From the NCBI GenBank assembly GCA_025456085.1, contig JALOLF010000042.1:1-32860 (forward strand): a stretch of 32,860 nt of DNA, written 5' to 3'. Positions 15,691 to 23,456 of the stretch are shown here, piece after piece. A program made the translations under genes and the position numbers. Position 1 is the first letter of the stretch. Each line of letters begins with the position of its first letter. The DNA comes from Acidimicrobiales bacterium. Lineage in GTDB: Bacteria > Actinomycetota > Acidimicrobiia > Acidimicrobiales > Acidimicrobilacustridaceae. The notes under the pieces are model-generated. The model saw nothing but the letters and a program-made list of their open reading frames with translations. It did no database searches and was not told the origin of the DNA.

Positions 15691-16232
15691 GGGGCTCCCC
15701 CGGTCCGGGGCGCGGTGGGCGGCACCGTCGCCCCGAGCGCCGCGGCAGCCCGGACCTCGAGGTCGAGTGCGGTGGCCCGGATGTCGTCGGGGTCGTGCAG
15801 GCGCAGGACGTGCACCAGCAGGTCGAACGAGTCCGCCCCCGACGACGTCGCCCGGGGGGTGACCTCCACGGTGAGGGTGCCCGGGGTGAGGCTGATGCTG
15901 TTGGCCACCACGGTGGCCACGGTGGGCGAGTCGGTGCGCAGGGACACCGCCACGAGAGCTTCGGCCACCGCAGGACGGGGCCGCACCACGATGGTCACCA
16001 CCTCCCAGGTGGACGCGACCAGCAGCCGGGTGAAGTGGGCCGCGAAGCGCAGTGCGGCCACCGGGCGCAGCCGCAGGTCTTCACGGGGACCGACCGGCAG
16101 GACCGCGAGCACGGCAACCGCCACCACCAGCCCGCCGAGCACGTTGGCCGGGGTGAGGCCGCCCCACAGCGCGACCCACAGCACGGTGAGCCCACCGACC
16201 CGCACCACGTCCGCCACCAGCCGCCGGCTCAC
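15687..16232 (-). CDS. mnhE: Na+/H+ antiporter subunit E (MnhE/MrpE)
   Basis: A 181-residue subunit of the Mrp complex. Two N-terminal helices (VGGLTVLWVALWGGLTPANVLGG and following) precede a cytoplasmic part with VVANSISLTPGTLTVEV, the hallmark NSIxLTPGT motif, and VHVLRLHDPD. GTG 16232 was chosen because it overlaps the mnhD stop by four bases and follows the pattern of the whole operon; a longer frame reaching 16292 would only add Arg/Gly-rich residues encoded inside mnhD. Confidence 0.92.
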   Translation of the reverse strand: MSRRLVADVVRVGGLTVLWVALWGGLTPANVLGGLVVAVAVLAVLPVGPREDLRLRPVAALRFAAHFTRLLVASTWEVVTIVVRPRPAVAEALVAVSLRTDSPTVATVVANSISLTPGTLTVEVTPRATSSGADSFDLLVHVLRLHDPDDIRATALDLEVRAAAALGATVPPTAPRTGGAP

Positions 16233-17716
16233 GGCAGCACCGCCTGGACGTAGGCCGAGGGATCGAGCAGGTCGTTGGCCGCACGCTCGCACAGGTCGTA
16301 GAGGGGCCCGGCGAACAGGGCGATGGCCACGGTGAGGGTGACCAGCGCCGCGGCCGACACGTTCATGAGCAGCGGGGTGTGCAGTCGGCCGGGCGTGGCG
16401 AGCAGCTCGGGCGTCGGCTCCTCGGGGATCCCCCAGAACACGCCGTTCCAGATCTTCACCATGGAGAACAGGGTGAGCAGGCTCCCCACCAGGCTCACCG
16501 CCACGATGGGGTACTCCTCGGCCGAGAAGCCGGCTTCGACCAGCGCCAACTTGCCCACGAACCCCGAGAACGGGGGCAGGCCCGCGAGGCTCAGCGCGGC
16601 CAGACCGAACAGCCCGGCGGCGAAGGGGATCCGTCGCACCAGTCCGCCCACCTTGCTCAGGGCGGTCGAGCCGGCGCTGTGCTCGACGATGCCGCCCACC
16701 AGGAACAGCGACGCCTTGACCGGGATCTGGTGGACGATGAACAGCACGGCGCCGGCGAGGCCGGCCACCGTGAACAGCCCCACCCCGAGGATCATGTAGC
16801 CGATCTGGCTGATGATGTGGAAGGACAGGATGCGCTTCATGTCGTCCTGGGCGATGGCCCCCAGCACCCCGATGATCATGGTGAGCCCGGCCACCACCAG
16901 CAGCAGCGTCGAGGGTCGGTCCTCGCCGAACAGCAGCGTCTGGGTGCGCACGATGGCGTAGACGCCCACCTTCGTGAGCAGGCCCGCGAACACCGCGGTC
17001 ACCGGCGCCCGGGCCGTGGGGTAGGAGTCCGGCAGCCAGAAGAACAGGGGGAAGACCGCGGCCTTGATGCCGAAGACCACGAACAGCAGCAGCGACAGGG
17101 CCAGGCGCAGGTCGGGGTCGAGGACGCCCAGGCGCCCCACCAGGTCGGCCATGTTGACCGTGCCCGTCGCGGCGTAGACGAAGGCCAGGGCCATCAGGAA
17201 CAGCAGGGAGGCCAGCAGGTTGATGACCACGTAGGTCATGCCGGTGCGGACCTGCTCGCGCCGGCCGCCCAGCGTGATGAGCACGTAGCTGGCGGTCAAG
17301 GTGATCTCGAAGGCGACGAACAGGTTGAACAGGTCGCCGGTCAGGAACGACGCCACGATGCCCGTGGTCATGACCAGGTAGACGGGGTGGAACGCGGGCG
17401 CGTCGTCGTCGGAGCCGGGCTGGCCGATGGCGAACACCAGCACGGCCAACACGGTGGCCAGCCCGATGACCAGCATCAGCGCCGCGAACAGGTCGGCCAC
17501 GAGCGTGATGCCGATCGGCGCAGGCCAGCCGCCGACCTGGGTGGTCTGGATGCCATCGCGCTCGACGGTGACGGCGAGCACCACGGCGAGCACCAGCGTG
17601 GCGCCCAGCGTCGCCACCGCGATCGCCCGCTGCAGCCGGCGGTGGCGCCAGGCCAGCACGGCCAGCGCCGCGCCGGCGAGGGGCATGGCGACGGGCAGGG
17701 AGAGCAGCAGGGTCAC
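16229..17716 (-). CDS. mnhD: Na+/H+ antiporter subunit D (MnhD/MrpD)
   Basis: A 495-residue proton-pumping-type subunit homologous to complex I NuoL/M/N, with about fourteen helices. FNLFVAFEITLTASYVLITLGG contains the conserved glutamate of helix 5, FGIKAAVFPLFFWLPDSYPTARAPVTAVFAGLLTKVGVYAI the lysine of helix 7 and the H/K-rich core, and LSFHIISQIGYMILGVGL and FIVHQIPVKASLFLVGGIVE the later channel motifs. GTG 17716 overlaps the mnhC stop by four bases. The C-terminal FWGIPEEP loop is usual. It is expected to form one of the two proton channels of the complex. Confidence 0.95.
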   Translation of the reverse strand: MTLLLSLPVAMPLAGAALAVLAWRHRRLQRAIAVATLGATLVLAVVLAVTVERDGIQTTQVGGWPAPIGITLVADLFAALMLVIGLATVLAVLVFAIGQPGSDDDAPAFHPVYLVMTTGIVASFLTGDLFNLFVAFEITLTASYVLITLGGRREQVRTGMTYVVINLLASLLFLMALAFVYAATGTVNMADLVGRLGVLDPDLRLALSLLLFVVFGIKAAVFPLFFWLPDSYPTARAPVTAVFAGLLTKVGVYAIVRTQTLLFGEDRPSTLLLVVAGLTMIIGVLGAIAQDDMKRILSFHIISQIGYMILGVGLFTVAGLAGAVLFIVHQIPVKASLFLVGGIVEHSAGSTALSKVGGLVRRIPFAAGLFGLAALSLAGLPPFSGFVGKLALVEAGFSAEEYPIVAVSLVGSLLTLFSMVKIWNGVFWGIPEEPTPELLATPGRLHTPLLMNVSAAALVTLTVAIALFAGPLYDLCERAANDLLDPSAYVQAVLP

Positions 17717-18174
17717 GGCCGCAGCTCCCCGTGGACGTCGGCCACGCCGTCCCCCGGCCCGGTGTCCCCCTCCAGGTCGGCCAGCACGTCGGTGAGCTCC
17801 TCGAGGTCGGCGTCGGTCTCGTCCCGCAACCGGGCGATGCGGCGGTCCTCGAGGTCGTCCTCCACCTCGTCGCTGCCCCGCTGCTCCCAGCTGCGGTAGG
17901 CCAGGGCCAGCAGCAGGGTCGTGGCGGCGAAGGTGATCACGATGGAGGTCAGCGCCAGGGCCTGGGGCAGCGGGTCGACCTCGCCGCCGGTCGGCCCGTC
18001 CCCCTCGATGAACGCGGCCCGACCGGCCCGGCCACCGGCCAGCAGGAGCAGCAGGTTGGCGCCGTGGCCGAGCAGGGCGAACCCGAGCACGATGCGGGTC
18101 AGCTCCCGCTGCAGCACGAGGAACACGCCACCGGCGACGAGGCCGGCGACCACCAGGGCCAGCGTGAGGCTCAT
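17713..18174 (-). CDS. mnhC: Na+/H+ antiporter subunit C (MnhC/MrpC) with acidic tail
   Basis: A 153-residue NuoK-like subunit. Three helices: LTLALVVAGLVAGGVFLVLQRELTRIVLGFALLGHGANLLLLLAGG and, after a loop, VDPLPQALALTSIVITFAATTLLLALAYRSW, all standard MrpC motifs (DPLPQALxLTAIVI). After about residue 105 it continues with some 48 residues that are mostly acidic and charged (DEVEDDLEDRRIARLRDETD and on), giving a cytoplasmic tail absent or shorter in typical MrpC. ATG 18174 overlaps the mnhB stop by four bases. Confidence 0.93.
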   Translation of the reverse strand: MSLTLALVVAGLVAGGVFLVLQRELTRIVLGFALLGHGANLLLLLAGGRAGRAAFIEGDGPTGGEVDPLPQALALTSIVITFAATTLLLALAYRSWEQRGSDEVEDDLEDRRIARLRDETDADLEELTDVLADLEGDTGPGDGVADVHGELRP

Positions 18175-18632
18175 GTGCCGTCCCCGGGGGTGGCATCGAC
18201 GTCGCCGACGTCCAGGTCGCCGGGGCCGAGCGCGGTCACCACCAGCAGCACCAGACCGGTCACCACCAGGTAGACGCCGGTGTCGAAGAACAGCGCCGTG
18301 GTGGTCTTGACCGTGCCCAGCACGGGCAGGTCGGCCGACAGGACGTCGTGCTCGAGCAGGTCGTTCCCGGTGAACAGGGGCACCAGCGCCGTGAGCGTCG
18401 CCAGCAGCAGGCCGGCGCCCAGCAGCGTCGTGGGTTGGAAGCGGGTCGTGCGCCGCACCGCCCCCGCGCCGCCCGCGACCAGGGCCAGGGCGTAGGCGGC
18501 ACCGGCCACGAGCCCGCCCGCGAAGCCGCCGCCGGGTTGGTTGTGGCCGGCGAAGAGCAGGTACAGCGACACCACCAGCAGCACCGGCAGCTCGGCACGG
18601 ATCACCGTCTCGAGGATCACCGAACGCCTCAT
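18171..18632 (-). CDS. mnhB: Na+/H+ antiporter subunit B (MnhB/MrpB)
   Basis: A 153-residue four-helix subunit. VSLYLLFAGHNQPGGGFAGGLVAGAAYAL is the signature of MrpB (AGHNxPGGGFxGGL), FQPTTLLGAGLLLA and FFDTGVYLVVTGLVLLVV complete it. The C-terminus is a short acidic tail. ATG 18632 overlaps the mnhA stop by four bases. In many actinobacteria part of MrpB is fused to MrpA; here it is separate. Confidence 0.94.
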   Translation of the reverse strand: MRRSVILETVIRAELPVLLVVSLYLLFAGHNQPGGGFAGGLVAGAAYALALVAGGAGAVRRTTRFQPTTLLGAGLLLATLTALVPLFTGNDLLEHDVLSADLPVLGTVKTTTALFFDTGVYLVVTGLVLLVVTALGPGDLDVGDVDATPGDGT

Positions 18633-20965
18633 GCGACGCCGCCCTCCTCCGCGGCGTCGACACCGGTGCCAGCCGCCTTCCCGGCCCCTCGACCCCGGCG
18701 ACCCGCGGCGGACAGGGCGCTGATGCCGAGCGCCGCCACCAGCACGACGCTGATCTCACCCAGGGTGTCGAGACCCCGGAAGTCGACCACGATGACGTTG
18801 ACGACGTTGCGTCCCGCGGCCTCCGGCAAGGAGCGCTGCAGGTACTCCTCCGACACCCCGGGCTCCGTGCGCACGGTGGCGCTGAGGGCGAACACGAACA
18901 CCACCGCCCCCACGGCGAGCGCCAGCGCGGCCCGTGGGAGCTGTCGGCGTACCGACTGACGGGCGGCGAAGCGCTCCGGCATGCGCCGCAGCACGAGCAC
19001 GAAGGCCACCACGGTGAGCGTCTCCACCAGCAGCTGGGTCACCGCCAGGTCGGGTGCCCCCTGGATCATGAACAGCGCCGCGACGCCGTAGCCGACGACG
19101 CCGAGCAGCAGCACCACCGTCATGCGCCGAAGGGCGAGGGCGGCACCGAGCGCCGCGCCGAGCACGCCCGCCGCCACGAGCAGCTGCCCCCAGGAGTCGG
19201 CCAGCACGAGACCCTCGGGCACCGCCACCGCGCCCGAGAGGGGCACGGCGACGGTGACCACCATGGTCACGAGGATCACCGCCAGGTAGGTGGGCAGCGA
19301 CCCGCTCTGCACCACGCCGGTGACCCGGTCGGCGCCCCGCAGCAGCCCCCGCACGGTGCGCTCGTAGCCCCGCTGCGTGCCCGGCAGTCGGGGGAGGTCG
19401 ACCTGCACGCGCTCGACGGCGGACCGGGCGACGATGGCGAGGGAGCCCAGGGTGAGCACCAGCAACGACCAGTACAGGGCAGGCTTGAGCCCGTGCCACA
19501 ACGCCAGGGTGGGGGCGTGGGCGTCGGGGCCCCACCAGGTGACCGCGGCATCGACGAGGGGCTGCACGAGCACTGGGAGGAGGCCGAACAGCAGGCCGGC
19601 ACCGGCCAGCACGGCCGGCACCGCCACGATGGACGCCGCGGGCGTGTGGACGTCGCGCACGATCGGCCCCACGAGGGCGCCCGGAGCGGATCCCCGGTCC
19701 GGCGCCGGCCCGAAGGCGCCGAAGACGAACCGACCGCTGTAGGCGACGGTGAGCACCGAGCCGGCGACGACGGCCACCAGCAGGGCCGTCCCCCAGGACA
19801 GGCCTGTCTCCCCCAGGGCGGCGAGGGCCTCCTCCTTGGCGATGAAGCCCAGCAGGGGCGGGACGCCGGCCATCGACGACGCCGCCAGCACCCCGACGCC
19901 GCACAGCACGGGGAGTCGGCGGCCGAGCCGGTCGAGGCGCCGGATGTCCCGGGTGTGGGTGGCGTGGTCGACGATGCCCACCACCATGAACAGCGGCGCC
20001 TTGAACAGGGCGTGCGCCACGAGCAGCACCACGCCGGCCGCCCAGGCCTCCTCGGTGCCGACACCGAACAGGATCATGAGCAGGCCGAGCTGGCTGACGG
20101 TGCCCATGGCCAGCAGGATCTTGAGGTCGCTCTGACGCAGGGCCCGCCACCCCCCGACGAGCAGGCTGGCCACACCCGCCCCGACCACCACCGGACGCCA
20201 CGGGCCGAGCTCGGCGAGCCCCGGGGACAGGCGGGCCACGAGGTACACCCCCGCCTTCACCATGGTCGCGGAGTGCAGGTAGGCGCTCACCGGGGTGGGG
20301 GCCGCCATGGCCCCGGGGAGCCAGGAGTGGAACGGCACCTGGGCCGACTTGGTCAGCGCGCCGAGCAGCACCAGCACGGCCGCCGCCTCGACGAGCCCAC
20401 CGGAGGGCGCCGCGGCCACGATGCCCTGCAGGGTCCACTCGCCGGTCTGTTGACCGAGCAGGACGAGGCCGCCGAGCAGCGCCAGTCCACCCGCGCCCGT
20501 GATCAGGAACGCCTGCTGGGCCGCGGCGCGGGCCTCGGGGCGTTCGTCGTCGGTGCCGATGAGCAGGAAGGACGTCACCGACGTCAGCTCCCAGAACACG
20601 AACAGGCCCAGGACGTCGTCGCTGAGCACCAGCCCCAGCATGGAGCCGGCGAAGGCCACGAGCAGCGGGGCGACCTTGGCCGCGGTGGGCGACGAGCCGA
20701 AGTAGCTCGCGGCGTACGCGCACACCAGCACACCGATGGCGCCGATCACGAGGGCCATCACCGCGGCCAGCCCGTCGGCGCGGAACCCGAGCGTCAGGTC
20801 CAGCCCCGGCACCCACTCGACGCGCCGGGTGTGGGCCTCACCGGGGTCGAGCGTCGCCAGCAGCCACACCGCCCACCCGGCGGTCGCAGCCGGCGCGAGG
20901 GCGGCGACCGCGAACCGGGCGCGCCCGAGCGGCCGACGAGCCGCGACGAGGACCGCGGCGGCCAC
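18629..20965 (-). CDS. mnhA: Na+/H+ antiporter subunit A (MnhA/MrpA)
   Basis: Large subunit, 778 residues from GTG 20965. The NuoL-like part carries LFVFWELTSVTSFLLIG (glutamate of helix 5), LTKSAQVPFHSWLPGAMAAPTPVSAYLHSATMVKAGVYL (lysine and histidine channel residues) and AHALFKAPLFMVVGIVDH; the C-terminal part has the DUF4040/MbhE-type segments FMIQGAPDLAVTQLLVETLT and VNVIVVDFRGLDTLGE, as in full-length MrpA. It opens the seven-gene operon. The start is doubtful: no ATG, GTG or TTG lies upstream in frame, yet codons before 20965 encode LLALLTAYA, which would complete the first helix, and GAGGAGG stands just before a CTG at 20992. That start would give 787 residues. The deacylase gene ends at 21080 on the same strand, so co-transcription is possible. 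Confidence 0.94.
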   Translation of the reverse strand: MAAAVLVAARRPLGRARFAVAALAPAATAGWAVWLLATLDPGEAHTRRVEWVPGLDLTLGFRADGLAAVMALVIGAIGVLVCAYAASYFGSSPTAAKVAPLLVAFAGSMLGLVLSDDVLGLFVFWELTSVTSFLLIGTDDERPEARAAAQQAFLITGAGGLALLGGLVLLGQQTGEWTLQGIVAAAPSGGLVEAAAVLVLLGALTKSAQVPFHSWLPGAMAAPTPVSAYLHSATMVKAGVYLVARLSPGLAELGPWRPVVVGAGVASLLVGGWRALRQSDLKILLAMGTVSQLGLLMILFGVGTEEAWAAGVVLLVAHALFKAPLFMVVGIVDHATHTRDIRRLDRLGRRLPVLCGVGVLAASSMAGVPPLLGFIAKEEALAALGETGLSWGTALLVAVVAGSVLTVAYSGRFVFGAFGPAPDRGSAPGALVGPIVRDVHTPAASIVAVPAVLAGAGLLFGLLPVLVQPLVDAAVTWWGPDAHAPTLALWHGLKPALYWSLLVLTLGSLAIVARSAVERVQVDLPRLPGTQRGYERTVRGLLRGADRVTGVVQSGSLPTYLAVILVTMVVTVAVPLSGAVAVPEGLVLADSWGQLLVAAGVLGAALGAALALRRMTVVLLLGVVGYGVAALFMIQGAPDLAVTQLLVETLTVVAFVLVLRRMPERFAARQSVRRQLPRAALALAVGAVVFVFALSATVRTEPGVSEEYLQRSLPEAAGRNVVNVIVVDFRGLDTLGEISVVLVAALGISALSAAGRRGRGAGKAAGTGVDAAEEGGVA

Positions 20966-20989
20966 GGCATAGGCGGTCAGCAGTGCGAG

Positions 20990-21003
20990 CAGGGGCCCTC
21001 CTC
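20990..21003 (-). promoter_or_regulatory. Ribosome site and possible CTG start of mnhA
   Basis: On the minus strand GAGGAGG (20997-21003) is followed after four bases by CTG (20990-20992), in frame with mnhA. No ATG, GTG or TTG lies between the upstream deacylase stop and GTG 20965, which itself lacks a nearby ribosome site. Confidence 0.4.
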
Positions 21004-21079
21004 GGGGTCGCGGTCGGACGATGCCGACCAGACTTCCCGGCTCACCAGGGGCCCGAGAGTAGCCGCAGGAGGGCGGCGG

Positions 21080-22801
21080 TCAGGACGTGGCGACCGTCTC
21101 GGTGTCGCGACCGGACCGCAGCACGGTCCCCGGCAGCGCGCCGGTGGCCTCGTTGTCGACGACGGTCTCGACCCCGTTCACCAGCACGCGCACCACCCCG
21201 TGCGCCGAAGCGGTGAGCCGGGCGGTGCCGCCGGGCAGGTCGTCGACCAGTCGGGCATGGTCGGCCCCCACCGCCTCGGGGTCGAACACCACCAGATCCG
21301 CGCACCATCCAGGGGCGACCCTGCCCCGGTCGCGCAGCCCGAAGAGCCGGGCGGGCTCGTCGGTCAGCATCTGCACGGCCCGCTCGAGGGGCACCAGCTT
21401 TCGTCCCCGGAGGCAGTCGGCGAGGAACCGGGTGGTGTACTCCGCACCGGACATACGGTCGAGGTGGGCCCCGGCGTCCGACCCCCCCAGCATGGCCCGC
21501 CCGTCGGCCCACACCTGCTGGCGCAGGGCCCACGAGTCGGGGTCGTTGTCGGTTGGCATGGGCCACAGGATGGTGCGCAGGTCGTCGGCGAGGACGATCT
21601 CGACGAGGGTGTCGAACGGATCCTGGCCCCGCTCGGCGGCGATGTCGGCTACCACCCGGCCCGACAGGCCGTCGTTGACCTCGGCGTAGGTGTCACCGAT
21701 GACGTACCGGGCGAAGTCGGCCAGCCGGCGGAACACCCCGGCCTCCTCGCTGTCGGCCCGGGACGCCAGCAGGCGACGGGTCTCGGGGTCGCGCAGGGCT
21801 TCCATGCGCTCGGGCACGGGCAGCCCGAGGATCGGCCCCCAACCGGGCAGCATGTTGAGGGCGCAGTAGTTCAGGAAGCTCATGTTCATGGGCACCAGCA
21901 CCGGCATGGTGAGCGCCACGATGCGACCGCCGGCCGCGGCGGCGCGGGACGACGCCTCGAGCTGGCGCCAGGGCTGGTCGGGCCGCCGGGAGTCGACGGT
22001 GAGCACGTTCCAGTTGATGGGCCGGCGAGCCGCGGTGCTCATGGCCACCAGCAGGTCGATCTCGTCGTCGCTGAAGTACTCGAGGCAGCCGTCGACGATG
22101 CCCTCGAGGGTGGTGCCCTCGTGGCGGCCCACCTCGCCGCACAGCGCCACGAGCTCCTCGGGCGTCGCCCAGCGCGAGGCCACCGGCTGGCCGTCGCCGT
22201 CGGAGTGGGTGCGAGCCATGGTCGTGGAGAAGCCCAGCCCGCCGGCGGCGATGGACTCCCGCAGCAGGCCCACCATGGCGTCGAGCTGCTCGGCCGTGGC
22301 CTCGTGGCCGACGGCGTCGGACCCCATCACGTAGCGGCGCAGCGCGCAGTGCCCCACCAGGAAGCCGGCGTTGACCCCGATCCCGCCCTCGATGCGGTCG
22401 AGGTACTCACCGAAGGTGTGCCAGTTCCAGTCGATGCCGTTCTCGAGCGCGGCGAGGGGCATGCCCTCGACCTTGGCCATCATGCGCCTGGTGTAGTCGG
22501 CGTCCTGGGGCTTGATGGGGGCCAGGGTGAACCCGCAGTTGCCGGCGATGATCGACGTCACGCCGTGCACGTTGGAGGGCGTGGCCTGCGGGTCCCACAG
22601 GATCTGGGCGTCGTAGTGGGTGTGGGGGTCCACGAAGCCCGGGCACACCACGAGGCCCGTGGCGTCGAGCACCGAGCGGGCCTCCTCGTCGCAGTCGCCG
22701 ACCGCCACGATGCGGCCGTCGCGCACGCCGACGTCGCCGACGAAGCCCGGCGCACCGGTGCCGTCCACGATGGTGGCGCCCTTGATCAGGTAGTCGAGCA
22801 T
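21080..22801 (-). CDS. Amidohydrolase, N-acyl-D-amino-acid deacylase-like
   Basis: A 573-residue metal-dependent hydrolase of the D-aminoacylase group. LIKGATIVDGTGAPGFVGDVGVRDGRIVAVG is the N-terminal composite domain, VCPGFVDPHTHYDAQILWDP holds the HxH metal motif, IIAGNCGFTLAP a Cys that bridges metals in D-aminoacylases, and MLGGSDAGAHLDRM the late Asp. RVAPGWCADLVVFDPEAV closes the fold. It probably hydrolyses an N-acylated amino acid or a related amide or cyclic imide in the cytoplasm; the substrate is not evident and the protein is longer than classic D-aminoacylases (about 480-500). GGAGGACC precedes ATG 22801 and a perfect 15-bp palindrome lies 29 bases upstream. Neighbour on the same strand is the ICMT-like gene. 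Confidence 0.85.
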   Translation of the reverse strand: MLDYLIKGATIVDGTGAPGFVGDVGVRDGRIVAVGDCDEEARSVLDATGLVVCPGFVDPHTHYDAQILWDPQATPSNVHGVTSIIAGNCGFTLAPIKPQDADYTRRMMAKVEGMPLAALENGIDWNWHTFGEYLDRIEGGIGVNAGFLVGHCALRRYVMGSDAVGHEATAEQLDAMVGLLRESIAAGGLGFSTTMARTHSDGDGQPVASRWATPEELVALCGEVGRHEGTTLEGIVDGCLEYFSDDEIDLLVAMSTAARRPINWNVLTVDSRRPDQPWRQLEASSRAAAAGGRIVALTMPVLVPMNMSFLNYCALNMLPGWGPILGLPVPERMEALRDPETRRLLASRADSEEAGVFRRLADFARYVIGDTYAEVNDGLSGRVVADIAAERGQDPFDTLVEIVLADDLRTILWPMPTDNDPDSWALRQQVWADGRAMLGGSDAGAHLDRMSGAEYTTRFLADCLRGRKLVPLERAVQMLTDEPARLFGLRDRGRVAPGWCADLVVFDPEAVGADHARLVDDLPGGTARLTASAHGVVRVLVNGVETVVDNEATGALPGTVLRSGRDTETVATS

Positions 22802-22829
22802 CGAGGTCCTCCGGTCGGCCCAGCAACAT

Positions 22830-22844
22830 CTGACGGTCTGTCAG
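22830..22844. promoter_or_regulatory. Palindromic operator candidate upstream of the amidohydrolase gene
   Basis: CTGAC-GGTCT-GTCAG is an inverted repeat with perfect 5-bp arms and a 5-bp centre, the form of many TetR- or GntR-family operators. It lies 28 bases before ATG 22801 in the 92-base gap, where it would overlap or follow the promoter. The regulator is unknown; the TetR gene at 24662 has a different palindrome in front of it. Confidence 0.5.
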
Positions 22845-22893
22845 CTTTTCACGCGACGACGGACGAGGGCAACGTCTGCGACGCCGTTCCCGC

Positions 22894-23394
22894 TCAGCGC
22901 GTCACGGGGGGTCGACGACCGACGACGGGCAGGAAGCGGGGGGTGCGGGCGGCGTAGGCGGCGTACTCCGGATACCGACGGACGAGCTGGGCCTCCTCGA
23001 AGCGGGCCTTGTGGTGGAACAGGACCAGCAGACCCAGCGCTGCGCCGGCCACCCACGGGCTGCCCGACGCGACGGCGGAGCCCAGCGCCAGTCCGAGCAC
23101 CCCGGTGTAGATGGGATGGCGCACGAGCCGGTACACCCCACCCGTGTGGAGCCGACCGTGCGGGACGGGCAGCGGCAACGGGCTGAGCGAGATGCCGAGC
23201 CCGAGCAGGCCGAGGGCGAGGAACCCGAGACCCACCCACTGCACCACCCGCGCCGCGGTCGCGACCCCTGCCGGTGGCACCCAGGCGTCACCGGCGGGGA
23301 GCGCGAGGACCGCCACGAGCAGCACGGCCTGGATCGCCACGAACGCCCAGGCGGTGGCGGTCTCCCGTCGTGACGGCGTGCTGAACAGGCTCAT
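22894..23394 (-). CDS. ICMT-like membrane methyltransferase family protein
   Basis: A 166-residue membrane protein with four or five helices. VPHGRLHTGGVYRLVRHPIYTGVLGLALGSAVA and KARFEEAQLVRRYPEYAAYAARTPRFLP are the hallmarks of the isoprenylcysteine carboxyl methyltransferase/phospholipid methyltransferase-like family (RHPxYxG and the E-E-x-Y-x-x-Y SAM-binding part). Bacterial members have largely unknown substrates, so only SAM-dependent methylation at the membrane is inferred. ATG 23394 was chosen; no clear ribosome site. It lies between the nitronate monooxygenase-like and amidohydrolase genes on the same strand, 62 bases after the former and 92 before the latter. Confidence 0.83.
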   Translation of the reverse strand: MSLFSTPSRRETATAWAFVAIQAVLLVAVLALPAGDAWVPPAGVATAARVVQWVGLGFLALGLLGLGISLSPLPLPVPHGRLHTGGVYRLVRHPIYTGVLGLALGSAVASGSPWVAGAALGLLVLFHHKARFEEAQLVRRYPEYAAYAARTPRFLPVVGRRPPVTR

Positions 23395-23456
23395 CGCGAT
23401 CCAAGCATGTCACAGCACACCGCCACGACGATCGAGAGCGGCTCGGCCGCCGCCGC

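Noticed and set aside
20965..21080. A frameshift at the mnhA 5' end using the GTG at about 21043
   Set aside because: That frame stops after about 22 codons and its residues do not resemble an MrpA N-terminus; the CTG start explains the data better.
19493..22957. A 1154-codon open frame on the plus strand across mnhA and the amidohydrolase gene
   Set aside because: It is rich in Arg, Gly, His and Gln with no domain, and lies opposite two clear genes; long antisense frames are expected at this GC content.
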